DNA from: a bacterium 1XD21-70
GTDB taxonomy: Bacteria > Bacillota > Clostridia > Lachnospirales > Lachnospiraceae
Length of the DNA: 41,448 nt
Direction of reading: 5' to 3'
Assembly: GCA_003669055.1 (NCBI GenBank)
Contig: RAYB01000041.1
Span: forward strand, 1-41,448
The position numbers were made by a program, and so were the translations under genes. Below the pieces are notes generated by a model that saw only the letters and a program-made list of their open reading frames with translations, was not told the origin of the DNA and ran no database searches. Positions 24,751 to 32,906 of the stretch are shown here, piece after piece (position 1 is the stretch's first letter; each line of letters begins with the position of its first letter).

Positions 24751-25539
24751 TTATCTTCCCTTCTTAATTTCAAACAATTTATAAATGCTGTGCTTTTTGA
24801 TAAAAAAGAACAGCGCATAATAAATCAACATATTTTTGAGTCGGTAATTATACTCCTTGTCAAGCACATCGTTAGCATCATCCATTAGTCTTAATTTCAT
24901 TTCCGAAAGATCATCATTTTGTCGATGCCCTACGGATCTCATATAAGAGTAAACATCAAATCCTACTGGTTGGTAAAATGCTCCGAATTCAAAATCTATT
25001 AACATATATCTGTTATTAAAAAGGACATTCTCATTGTTAAAATCTCCATGTTCCAAAAACAACTTTACTCGTGGCTTCCTCGACAAAAATGCAATCCATT
25101 TTCTAAAAGCTATAAGCCTGCTGATACGTTTTCTATATTGAACAGGCCATGTCAGCAATAAATTCTCAACAATTTCCTCAATTATATAGCCATCAACCTT
25201 AGCATCCAAAGCCTGGTGATCTGAAACATCTTTTAATGATTCACATGGAACTAAATCCTTGCATAAAGCATATCCGCTATAATACTTATAAATGGCATAA
25301 TCAAAATCATATTCAAAGCTAATCTCAACCGGAAAATTAATGTCAAATACATGTTCAAAATTACGAAAAAATACTTTTTGCATAGCGATGCTTCTGTGAA
25401 GATAAAATCTTTGAGTGTCGGTCATGGCTATTACAAGAAGATATTTCTCTTTATCTGCTTTTTCTAAAACAAATGACACTGGGCATCTCGCAGTAGGCTT
25501 TATGGGTTTTAATTCAACTAATCTATACCCCCCCCCCAC
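24751..25539 (-). CDS. Aminoglycoside-phosphotransferase-like kinase, out of frame behind a poly-G tract
   Basis: A protein kinase-like fold of about 258 aa. The catalytic loop is LEHGDFNNENVLF (about 162-174) and the metal site is LIDFEFG (180-186). It is clearly paralogous to the N-terminal domain of the gene before it: TDTQRFYLHRS matches TTTQKFYLKRS and YQPVGFDVYSYMRSVG matches YQPCGFDRFDYYSSIG. It lacks the first 20-30 residues of that domain. The only possible start is a GTG at the edge of a G10 run, with no ribosome site. Removing one G would join it in frame to the upstream protein. So it is probably the third domain of a larger protein in an off or split state. Confidence 0.7.
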   Translation of the reverse strand: MGGGYRLVELKPIKPTARCPVSFVLEKADKEKYLLVIAMTDTQRFYLHRSIAMQKVFFRNFEHVFDINFPVEISFEYDFDYAIYKYYSGYALCKDLVPCESLKDVSDHQALDAKVDGYIIEEIVENLLLTWPVQYRKRISRLIAFRKWIAFLSRKPRVKLFLEHGDFNNENVLFNNRYMLIDFEFGAFYQPVGFDVYSYMRSVGHRQNDDLSEMKLRLMDDANDVLDKEYNYRLKNMLIYYALFFFIKKHSIYKLFEIKKGR

Positions 25540-27202
25540 AGATTTTTATAATTATTCTCTCTATGATTTCAATCTCCGAAATGGGTCTAACTACTCTTTT
25601 TATTACTTGTTTTATGTTCCTCTTCATTGCACCTGGAACACTTTGCAATGAAAAACCATCTTTTTGTATCAAGCCATTAAATGCTATCTCCTCTATGGCT
25701 CCAAATCTGGATTTATACTCGTACTCTCCATCTGCTAAATACAACTCCCTTATGCCATCATTTATAAGATTAACTATCGAGATATAATATAAGACAGTTC
25801 CAACGCTATAACTACGGTACTGTAAGTCGTAAGTCAAATTCTCTAAATATGCCTTATCACCAATAATGCTTAATAAGTTAATTCCTGCTATTTCTCCATT
25901 TAGATACAACACATCTGCATCTGTAATTGCATATTTTCTCACATACTCATCTGGAGTCAAATGGTAATTCGTTCCATATGTGGATAACTTAAACTCGAAA
26001 TATTTTCTAATTATTGAATTATCAATTTTGTCATGGAACCTCTTTATCTCTAATCGAAAATCGTTATCAAGTTTGTTATAATAGTATTTTCTGTTATACC
26101 TTGTTTTTTTACCAAGCGTTTTCAAGTAATCACCTTCATTATTAGGAAGTATATTTACCCAATGGTTATCAGCACTTAACCCTTTATAATCATTTTTAGA
26201 ATACATCACGTTTAAAAAGGAGACTTTCGGAAAATGATTAAAAATGTAACTAATCAGATAATTAAATGTCCTTTGCTGGATTGGTGTCAACCAGACCGCC
26301 AACTCCATTATATCTCCAGAAATATAACCTTGAATAACGAATTTTTTCCTGTCACATTCAATCACATGAAAATTAATTACATTTTCCAGACCATATTTTA
26401 TATCAAGTCTGTTGTGTATAAAGTTTGGCCTTACCATACTGTCATAATCTACATGGTCTTTTTGAATACTGATCTGAGGTAACTCCTCCTTGTCAATAAT
26501 CTCATTAATCTCATTTATCAGTTTCTGTTTTAGTACATTGAGCGAATCTGTTGCATCAGTTTCTCCAATACTTGAATAGTAATCAAACCTGTCAAAGCCG
26601 CATGGCTGATATTCCCTAAAAAACTCGTAATCCATTAATTCAAATTCATCTTCGGATTCGCTCGATAGATTATTGAAAGTAAAATCCCCATGTTCAAACC
26701 ATATATCAACTGTCTCAAGCTTGGATAACTCATGAAAGTATTTCTTAAAATCCTCCAGTTTAATTATTCGTTCCCTATATACCTCCGGAAAGCTTTGTAA
26801 AAAGTTCTCTTTTATTCTTTCTATCACCCTTTCAGAAACCACTACTGTTTCCGATTCTTTTAAATATAATGATTCTAATTTCTTAACTGGAATTATACTT
26901 CTATGCTTATAATTATAATCCCGGCAATCATACAATGCATAGAATGAGTCATTGTATTCTCCATATGCGAATGGCTGCAATATTCTGAATTTGTCCTTAT
27001 ATATTTCAGGTGCTTTTAAAGCCCAATCTACTGATCTCTTTAAATAAAACTTTTGTGTAGTTGTTTGCGCAATTACCGCATATATCTTTCTATCTTCGCA
27101 TTCGCATATGTATTTATTGGACCATCTTGATGTATCTTTAAATATATCTGTTCTAACATGGTTTATTTTGAATCCTTCATTTTTGAGTATTTGATAAATC
27201 AT
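25523..27202 (-). CDS. Kinase-acyltransferase fusion (APH-like plus GNAT/BioF2-like)
   Basis: About 559 aa; the start is set at MIYQILKNEGF with GAGG nine bases upstream (the frame is open to 27226). Residues 1-250 form an APH-like kinase with FEHGDFTFNN as catalytic loop and ELMDYEFF as metal site. From about 280 a second domain resembles the BioF2/CelD GNAT group: LKTLGKKTRYNRKYYYNKL, LYLNGEIAGINLLS, and YDLQYRSYSVGTVLYYISI. Such domains transfer acyl groups in cell-envelope or glycan modification. The protein ends in CGGGV, encoded by the G10 run, and overlaps the next kinase. It lies between a flippase gene and sugar-activation genes; the substrate is unknown. Confidence 0.72.
   Translation of the reverse strand: MIYQILKNEGFKINHVRTDIFKDTSRWSNKYICECEDRKIYAVIAQTTTQKFYLKRSVDWALKAPEIYKDKFRILQPFAYGEYNDSFYALYDCRDYNYKHRSIIPVKKLESLYLKESETVVVSERVIERIKENFLQSFPEVYRERIIKLEDFKKYFHELSKLETVDIWFEHGDFTFNNLSSESEDEFELMDYEFFREYQPCGFDRFDYYSSIGETDATDSLNVLKQKLINEINEIIDKEELPQISIQKDHVDYDSMVRPNFIHNRLDIKYGLENVINFHVIECDRKKFVIQGYISGDIMELAVWLTPIQQRTFNYLISYIFNHFPKVSFLNVMYSKNDYKGLSADNHWVNILPNNEGDYLKTLGKKTRYNRKYYYNKLDNDFRLEIKRFHDKIDNSIIRKYFEFKLSTYGTNYHLTPDEYVRKYAITDADVLYLNGEIAGINLLSIIGDKAYLENLTYDLQYRSYSVGTVLYYISIVNLINDGIRELYLADGEYEYKSRFGAIEEIAFNGLIQKDGFSLQSVPGAMKRNIKQVIKRVVRPISEIEIIERIIIKICGGGV
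25528..25537 (-). repeat. Poly-G tract (G10), candidate phase-variation switch
   Basis: Ten consecutive C on the plus strand, G on the coding strand, occupy the last codons of the kinase-acyltransferase gene and the first codons of the next kinase ORF. With G9 the reading continues TGT GGG GGG GGG TAT AGA into the downstream kinase. With G10 it stops at GTA TAG, and with G11 at GAT TAG. It is the longest homopolymer noticed in the window. Confidence 0.85.
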
Positions 27203-27228
27203 CTTTTTAGACCTCAACTTGCCCATTA

Positions 27229-28707
27229 TTATCTTTTAGCCGAAGCAACTACTAATGTTCTTATGCTCTCAATGTTAAAAATAATCAAGCCTATACATGT
27301 AGTAAACATAAAAATTGCCAGGCGTAATGCCTGAGACTCAATATAACTTACTGCAACAAATGACATAAGCATCGATAGCAAAACTGTTGGTATCAGCATA
27401 ATCATAATTCGTATATTAATCCCTTTAGTTGCAACAATATATTCTCGTTTTGTAAGAATTATAAATTGCAAAATCATAGATATATAGTATGAAATAGACG
27501 TAGCAATCGCTAATCCATATACTCCCAGGAATTTTGCAAGAATAAAGTTAAGCCCAATATTTACCAAAACACCAGCTGAATCAATAAAGACTAATACCCT
27601 TGTATCCTTTTGGACATAAAACATTTTCACCAAATAGTTTTTTATACAATATGCAATAATGCCTGGCAAATAACATATCAATAACAGTGAAATTACTTGA
27701 ATGTTCTCAGAAGTAATTTGACCTCTTCCAAAGACAATAGCAACTATATCCTTTGAAAAAAAACACATAGCCACGGCTATTGGTATAACAAAACCACATA
27801 GCAGATAATAATATTTGTTAAATACCTTTTTACTATCCTCACTCTTTTCTGCCATCATTGGATAAGCGTATGTCGAAATGATATATCCAACCACTCCATA
27901 CAGCGCTGTAGCCAATAAATTTGCATAGTTTAAACTTGCAACAGAGCCAGACATGAATCCAGAGGCCATTGATTTATCAACAATATAATTCATTTGATAA
28001 AGAACAGACACTATCAATAAAGGAAACGCCGTTTTTACCATGCCCTTTATCCTGTCATCATTTATTCTTGTATACATTTTAAAGCTATGTATTTTTGTTG
28101 TTCTGACAGCAGTCAGAAGTATTCCGACAATAACTGCTGATGAAATAATCCTAGTAACTACTATTCCCCATATTTCATACTGCCATAAAAAACAAAGATA
28201 GAGAATTATAAAAAGACTTGATATCACTCCCTCTAACGCCAAAAAAATATATATTTTATTTGCCTGAAGTAAAGTGGCAAGATAATTTATCAAAAAAATC
28301 CCGAATAGGTTGATCAAATTAATTCTTGTAATTATTACCATTTGGCTTATGTCATAAATATCAAAAAAACCTGGAACAAGAATTTTTAATAACTGTGGAG
28401 CAAATAACTCTGCAGCTAATATGATTACTGAGATAAAAAATATTCCCGCTGAAAGCAGTTTATTAGTGAGTTCGGTTCTTGTGTTCTCATTCTCCGATAG
28501 GTATGTTGGTATGAAAGTACACCCTAGAAACGTTGCAAATACGGAATATAATTCATTTATTAAACTATCCTCAAAGGAGATTACATCGGAAATATATCCT
28601 GCGCCATAATGATAGGCAATGAGCATGCTTTTAGCAAAACCCATCAATTTGCCTATTATAAGCAATAATGACATGCTAAAAAAAACTTTTAAGAATTTTT
28701 TGCTCAT
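27229..28707 (-). CDS. MurJ/Wzx-like lipid-linked oligosaccharide flippase
   Basis: About 492 aa with roughly 14 helices in the MOP (MviN/MurJ) fold. The start at MSKKFLKVFFSMSLLL follows AGGAG eight bases upstream and lies 4 bp after the deacetylase stop; the ORF is open to 28731. The early segment GKLMGFAKSMLIAYHYGAG resembles the conserved first helix loop of MurJ, and KNYLVKMFYVQKDTRV the middle of the family. It probably moves the undecaprenyl-linked repeat unit across the membrane. It stops two bases before the kinase-acyltransferase ORF. Confidence 0.83.
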   Translation of the reverse strand: MSKKFLKVFFSMSLLLIIGKLMGFAKSMLIAYHYGAGYISDVISFEDSLINELYSVFATFLGCTFIPTYLSENENTRTELTNKLLSAGIFFISVIILAAELFAPQLLKILVPGFFDIYDISQMVIITRINLINLFGIFLINYLATLLQANKIYIFLALEGVISSLFIILYLCFLWQYEIWGIVVTRIISSAVIVGILLTAVRTTKIHSFKMYTRINDDRIKGMVKTAFPLLIVSVLYQMNYIVDKSMASGFMSGSVASLNYANLLATALYGVVGYIISTYAYPMMAEKSEDSKKVFNKYYYLLCGFVIPIAVAMCFFSKDIVAIVFGRGQITSENIQVISLLLICYLPGIIAYCIKNYLVKMFYVQKDTRVLVFIDSAGVLVNIGLNFILAKFLGVYGLAIATSISYYISMILQFIILTKREYIVATKGINIRIMIMLIPTVLLSMLMSFVAVSYIESQALRLAIFMFTTCIGLIIFNIESIRTLVVASAKR

Positions 28708-28711
28708 CAGT

Positions 28712-29410
28712 TTATCTCCTGTTGATCCCATGATATATTCTTAATTTAAGCCATAACGGCAAATTCATAAAAATCTCATTCTTTATCTGCCTGCTCGAAG
28801 ACAATGCAAACGCTTCAGCGAAATCAAAATCACTTGCCATACCTCGATAATTGCTTAAAGCAATTCCCTTATCTACATAATCCACATCCGCAATTTGAGA
28901 CTTATATTGTCCTATCATTTCCCTCTTCATCTCTATAACACCTGATATGTCCAAATAATCCGATGGGTATCTTATTGGTGTCCACACCTCATATTCATAA
29001 AGTTTAGCTGATGATTTTTGCTTTTTCTTCATTGATTTAAAAATTGCATATAATACATTATGGTCTTTGTGACTTTCGTAGCGATTCGGTACAAAAATAT
29101 GTGTATACGGACTAATATCAAATTTTTTCACGACGCAAGAATTCTCACCAACCTTTTGATCTTCTATGTTAAGGAAAAATAAATTTCGGAGATTACAGAT
29201 CTTGGCAACAGACTTTATTTCGTCTTTCCTTAAATCTATAAGAACTGTTTCATCATTATAGCCTTCTGTCGTATGACCATGCCTTCCATCTGTTATTAAG
29301 AGCACATCAGACTGTTTGCCATATTTTGCCAGTAAACCACCACAACCTATGCTTTCGTCATCAGCATGCGGAGAAACAACCAGTATGCTATCATATTCCT
29401 TTATCTCCAT
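28712..29410 (-). CDS. PIG-L / LmbE family deacetylase
   Basis: A 232-aa zinc-dependent deacetylase. The motif VSPHADDESIGCGG (13-26) supplies zinc ligands and the catalytic aspartate, TDGRHGHT follows, and ESHKDHNVLY carries the third ligand. PIG-L enzymes remove acetyl from GlcNAc-containing lipids or sugars, so here it may expose an amine on the repeat unit for further modification. It lies 18 bp after the RtcB-like gene and just before the flippase, suggesting action before export. The exact substrate is not readable. Confidence 0.88.
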   Translation of the reverse strand: MEIKEYDSILVVSPHADDESIGCGGLLAKYGKQSDVLLITDGRHGHTTEGYNDETVLIDLRKDEIKSVAKICNLRNLFFLNIEDQKVGENSCVVKKFDISPYTHIFVPNRYESHKDHNVLYAIFKSMKKKQKSSAKLYEYEVWTPIRYPSDYLDISGVIEMKREMIGQYKSQIADVDYVDKGIALSNYRGMASDFDFAEAFALSSSRQIKNEIFMNLPLWLKLRIYHGINRR

Positions 29411-29428
29411 TCTTTCTATACCTCTTCA

Positions 29429-30769
29429 TCATTCCTTTAAAATAGCAACCGGAAACGTTTTTGCTAATACTGTCGCTAATCCATGCTTTTGCATCTGCTC
29501 CAAAACCAAATTCGGATCCTTGAAAGCCTTCATGTTCTGTTCAGCCATATTACCATTCCTGATTTTGAATAATGTAATGTTTTTATTTTTTAGTTCCATG
29601 CAAGTATCTGGCTCATTATAAATCCCCCTTGCAATGTGTTTATCCTGATTTCTTCCGACACCATGATTTGTTGAAAAAAAAGCTTCGTTATTCTTTGGAT
29701 TTCTTAATATAAATGATGTAGATCCCATCGCACCAGGGAGTATGCAATACTCACACTTACCAACTTTCTGTACTCCGTTTCTATGTACAATCATCCTTTT
29801 CCCGTTATGCTCTTCTACGGAAAGCATATCATGGGATTGATTGCCCATAATCTTACACTTTATTCCTTGAGACTTTGACCAGTTCTCTATTATCGCAATC
29901 CTGTTCATATCTCCGAAAAGTGATGCAATATGATGAGCAAAAATCAACTCCTTACCTACTTCACCTTTGGCAGAAATCTCCTTGTACACATTCAGGGCAT
30001 CATTTAATTTCCCCAATTCTATACGATTTTCTTTCTTATCAAGCCCTATTCTTTTAAAGTATTTATTACGTTTTATTCTGAAAAGCCCTGTAGCTATTAT
30101 TCCCTTTAAACTTGACTTGTTATTGTGTCTCATCTCAAACAAATCTGAATAAAGATTAAAAACATAATCTCCTACATTAATAGAGTCTGAATGGATCATG
30201 AAAATAAATTTTCCTTTTTGCAACCATCGTTCATCTGATTGACTATCTGCAATTTGATGTATTTCAAAAAAATGATTTCCACCTCCAAGTGTGTTAAGAT
30301 AACGTGCTGCACGATCTATTATTTCATCATTAATTACAGTCCTTGATTTCTCTATTACATCCTCTTTCTTATCTAATCCCAAAAAGTCATATAGATAAAG
30401 ATTTTCCAAAAAATCCTCTACCAACTTTGTTTCAAATTGTTCTCGTATTTCATTACTACTGTATTTGGGGAGACTAACTCTGGTTTTCAGTATTTCTGAA
30501 TATGCATTAAAACTTTTAACCAACTCATTTTTACTGTCACACTCTATACTTCCGAATGTAAATCCACAGTTTTCAACACCTAAACATGATAAGAAAATGC
30601 TATCTTCACTATAAACCAACGTTCCATTTGACATCCTGGAATTCTTTTTTAAATGTACATCCGGATAGACATATATATTGCATTTTGTATGTTCTTCAAA
30701 ATCATGTATCACATTAAGGCATCCGTCATCTGGAATTAATATACTATCTACAAACAACCTAACACCCAT
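29429..30769 (-). CDS. Divergent RtcB-family ligase-like protein in a glycan operon
   Basis: A 446-aa protein. Seen in sequence: PDVH (36-39), GVENCGF with C68, LGGGNHFFEI with N165-H166, MIHSDS with H193, HH at 279-280, VHRNGV with H329, LPGAMGSTSF (344-353), NHGVGRNQDK with H369, and AILKE with K445 at the end. These line up with RtcB metal ligands (Cys, three His), the guanylylated His in PHGAGR and the final GMP-binding Lys. The usual Asp three residues before the Cys is missing (V65; E66 is next to it). RtcB joins a 3'-phosphate to a 5'-OH using GTP and Mn2+. No archease, RtcA or RtcR gene is near. It overlaps the HprK-like gene by 11 bp. Confidence 0.8.
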   Translation of the reverse strand: MGVRLFVDSILIPDDGCLNVIHDFEEHTKCNIYVYPDVHLKKNSRMSNGTLVYSEDSIFLSCLGVENCGFTFGSIECDSKNELVKSFNAYSEILKTRVSLPKYSSNEIREQFETKLVEDFLENLYLYDFLGLDKKEDVIEKSRTVINDEIIDRAARYLNTLGGGNHFFEIHQIADSQSDERWLQKGKFIFMIHSDSINVGDYVFNLYSDLFEMRHNNKSSLKGIIATGLFRIKRNKYFKRIGLDKKENRIELGKLNDALNVYKEISAKGEVGKELIFAHHIASLFGDMNRIAIIENWSKSQGIKCKIMGNQSHDMLSVEEHNGKRMIVHRNGVQKVGKCEYCILPGAMGSTSFILRNPKNNEAFFSTNHGVGRNQDKHIARGIYNEPDTCMELKNKNITLFKIRNGNMAEQNMKAFKDPNLVLEQMQKHGLATVLAKTFPVAILKE

Positions 30770-31745
30770 TTTTTATTATCTCCTTTGCCATCGCCAACCC
30801 ATTTTCAGGAATGTAGAGATTAAAAATCTTAATTCGCATGGTCTTTTCTTCTTTTCTTCCATCTGAACATATATAACCCCATGGTGCCATCAACCTATTA
30901 GCCCTCTCTATCTCTGGAGCTGTATTTAAGAATAACGTCCAAATAACAGCATTTTCGGATATCTCCTCGACATGTGGTGTCTTTCGCTTTTGATCTCTAA
31001 TTAAGTTATAAAATCTATCAACTATGACTTCCCCAAATCCTATATTATCGGGTAATATTTCCTTAAACCCATTAAACTTTAATACTGTTTGGTATTTAGA
31101 CTCTGTATCCGAATCAATTCGCATAGCAATATTAAAGTTAAGGGCAGTAATACCATTAAACATAACTATGTTGTCTGCAAGAATATCCCCTTCTTCAGAA
31201 GACAGCGAATTTGCCATCGTGCTTTTGCCCACCCCATCAAGTCCGGCCAGGACTATATTTTTATCTTTCAAACGAATCAAACTACCATGTATACAATAAT
31301 ATCCGTAACATGCAGCATATGCCGATAACAACGGGAAGAGATATCGATTATAAAAGACCCCGCTATTATTTCTGTATTTCATTTCTTCGTTTAAGCATAG
31401 AAACTTTTTGACAATTTGTTTTCCCTGAAAGATAATTGTCTTATTCTGTATGTATTTAATCCTTATCGAATTTGGGGTGCATATATACTCAAGATTGTCT
31501 AAAACAATTCTCCCATCATCCATTTTAAAATTTCTGGAAACATATAATCTCTTTTCAACAGCTTCATTAAAAGTTTTAACAACATCCCTATTGAAAATCT
31601 CTATTTCCCAATCACCAGAGTTGACATTCACTGTTTTCTTGACATAATTCTGTAATTGACGAGAAACAAATATTCCAATTTCATCTGAAGGAAAGGCGAA
31701 AACACTGTTTCCTAACAACGGAAAATCAAATATGCAACCATTCAT
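30759..31745 (-). CDS. HprK/PEPCK-like P-loop protein
   Basis: A 328-aa protein. About 1-140 have no recognised domain. From about 150, HGSLIRLKDKNIVLAG leads into the P-loop GLDGVGKST (168-176), then the ILADN segment with D191, matching the ILADD-type site of HPr-kinase-like proteins. Relatives occur in peptide and polysaccharide clusters, distinct from the true HPr kinase, and are presumed to phosphorylate small molecules or proteins. It has GGGGAG upstream of the ATG and lies 6 bp after a GT4 gene. The tight overlap with the RtcB-like gene suggests that they work together. The substrate is unknown. Confidence 0.72.
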   Translation of the reverse strand: MNGCIFDFPLLGNSVFAFPSDEIGIFVSRQLQNYVKKTVNVNSGDWEIEIFNRDVVKTFNEAVEKRLYVSRNFKMDDGRIVLDNLEYICTPNSIRIKYIQNKTIIFQGKQIVKKFLCLNEEMKYRNNSGVFYNRYLFPLLSAYAACYGYYCIHGSLIRLKDKNIVLAGLDGVGKSTMANSLSSEEGDILADNIVMFNGITALNFNIAMRIDSDTESKYQTVLKFNGFKEILPDNIGFGEVIVDRFYNLIRDQKRKTPHVEEISENAVIWTLFLNTAPEIERANRLMAPWGYICSDGRKEEKTMRIKIFNLYIPENGLAMAKEIIKNGC

Positions 31746-31751
31746 AATTTG

Positions 31752-32837
31752 TCACTCCCCAAATCGTTCAAGATAAATTTTTGTAATCTTTTCGATGTCG
31801 TACTTATTCCACCTTTCATGCTCGAACTCTTTAATTCTCTGCCTTACTTGTTCATCATCTATATACTTTTTCATTGATAAATACAGGCTTTCATCATCAT
31901 TTTTCTCAGATATCATCAGCGGATTATTCTCAAGAATCTCGGACACCCCATCATTAGGTGTTGATATTATGGGTGTCTCAGCGGCAAGTGCCTCAGCGGC
32001 CACCATGCCAAATGATTCATTATCAGAGGGTATAAGCAACAAATCTATTTCTTTGTAGATGTTTTTTATATCTTTTCTCTCTCCTATCACTAAAATATCA
32101 TTTTCCAGTTTTGCATTCCTAATATAATCAATTACAGACATCTTATATTGTTCATCTACCGATGAACAAAAAACATTATCTCCTACCAGCAAATATTTGA
32201 TTTTTTTATGATCTTTGATAAGTCTTTCTACGGCCTTAACCCCTTTTAATTGTCCTTTAATTTTTTGAAATCTTGCTATCGTAGCAATAACAAAGATCTC
32301 ATCGTCAATATCATATTCTGACCGCAGTCTGCCTTTTTCTGAATAGTGGTATATATTTGATGGAATTCCCAGGTTGCTAACTATAGTATTTTTTACACCC
32401 ATGGATTGAAGATTAACTTCACATGCTTTGCTGACGCAAAAAATGGTTTTATTACATATCTTCAACGCATTGCTGGTCAACCTGTTTAATACGTACCACT
32501 GTCCATGACATGTCCAATAATTACCCTTTATAATTCCAAACCCAGCTATATAAAACAAGATAGATGTCAGCATCCCATTGCTGTGTACTATTTCAATTTT
32601 TTGATTTTTTAATACTTTTCTTATTTCAATAATATTTCTAATCACACGCTTTTTGCAGAGAAAATTAATAATATACGTTCCAAATCCCTTTTCAGAAAGA
32701 CATTTCACCAAGTCCCCATTTGAATTACAAAACAATACAACTTTATTGTTCGTTTTAGGCAGGTTATCAATTAAGTTTAATAAAAAGGTCTCCCCTCCGC
32801 CGAATCCAGATAAATCCGATGTAAATGCAATGTTCAT
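31752..32837 (-). CDS. GT4 family glycosyltransferase
   Basis: About 361 aa with GT-B fold. The start MNIAFTSDLSGFGGGE shows the usual glycine-rich loop; an ORF extension to 32894 runs into the polymerase gene. Donor-site features are VIATIARFQKIKGQ and SDNESFGMVAAEALAAETP, carrying the EX7E-type glutamates. Most likely a retaining enzyme using a UDP- or GDP-sugar. It follows the polymerase gene and precedes the HprK-like gene. Confidence 0.88.
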   Translation of the reverse strand: MNIAFTSDLSGFGGGETFLLNLIDNLPKTNNKVVLFCNSNGDLVKCLSEKGFGTYIINFLCKKRVIRNIIEIRKVLKNQKIEIVHSNGMLTSILFYIAGFGIIKGNYWTCHGQWYVLNRLTSNALKICNKTIFCVSKACEVNLQSMGVKNTIVSNLGIPSNIYHYSEKGRLRSEYDIDDEIFVIATIARFQKIKGQLKGVKAVERLIKDHKKIKYLLVGDNVFCSSVDEQYKMSVIDYIRNAKLENDILVIGERKDIKNIYKEIDLLLIPSDNESFGMVAAEALAAETPIISTPNDGVSEILENNPLMISEKNDDESLYLSMKKYIDDEQVRQRIKEFEHERWNKYDIEKITKIYLERFGE

Positions 32838-32906
32838 ATACGTACCACCTTTTGATTTATATGATGAATACAAACCATTTTCAGAATTTTTCAATCCAGA
32901 TAATAT

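Noticed and set aside
24751-27202. Aminoglycoside-resistance genes
   Set aside because: The kinase folds are APH-like only in general catalytic motifs; operon context and paralogy to each other suggest envelope metabolism.
29429-30769. A standard RNA-repair operon around the RtcB-like gene
   Set aside because: No RtcA, archease, RtcR, tRNA or Y-RNA-like element was found nearby, and the neighbours are all glycan genes.
30759-31745. True HPr kinase/phosphorylase for carbon catabolite control
   Set aside because: The N-terminal half does not resemble HprK and the location in a glycan operon does not fit; only the P-loop domain is HprK-like.
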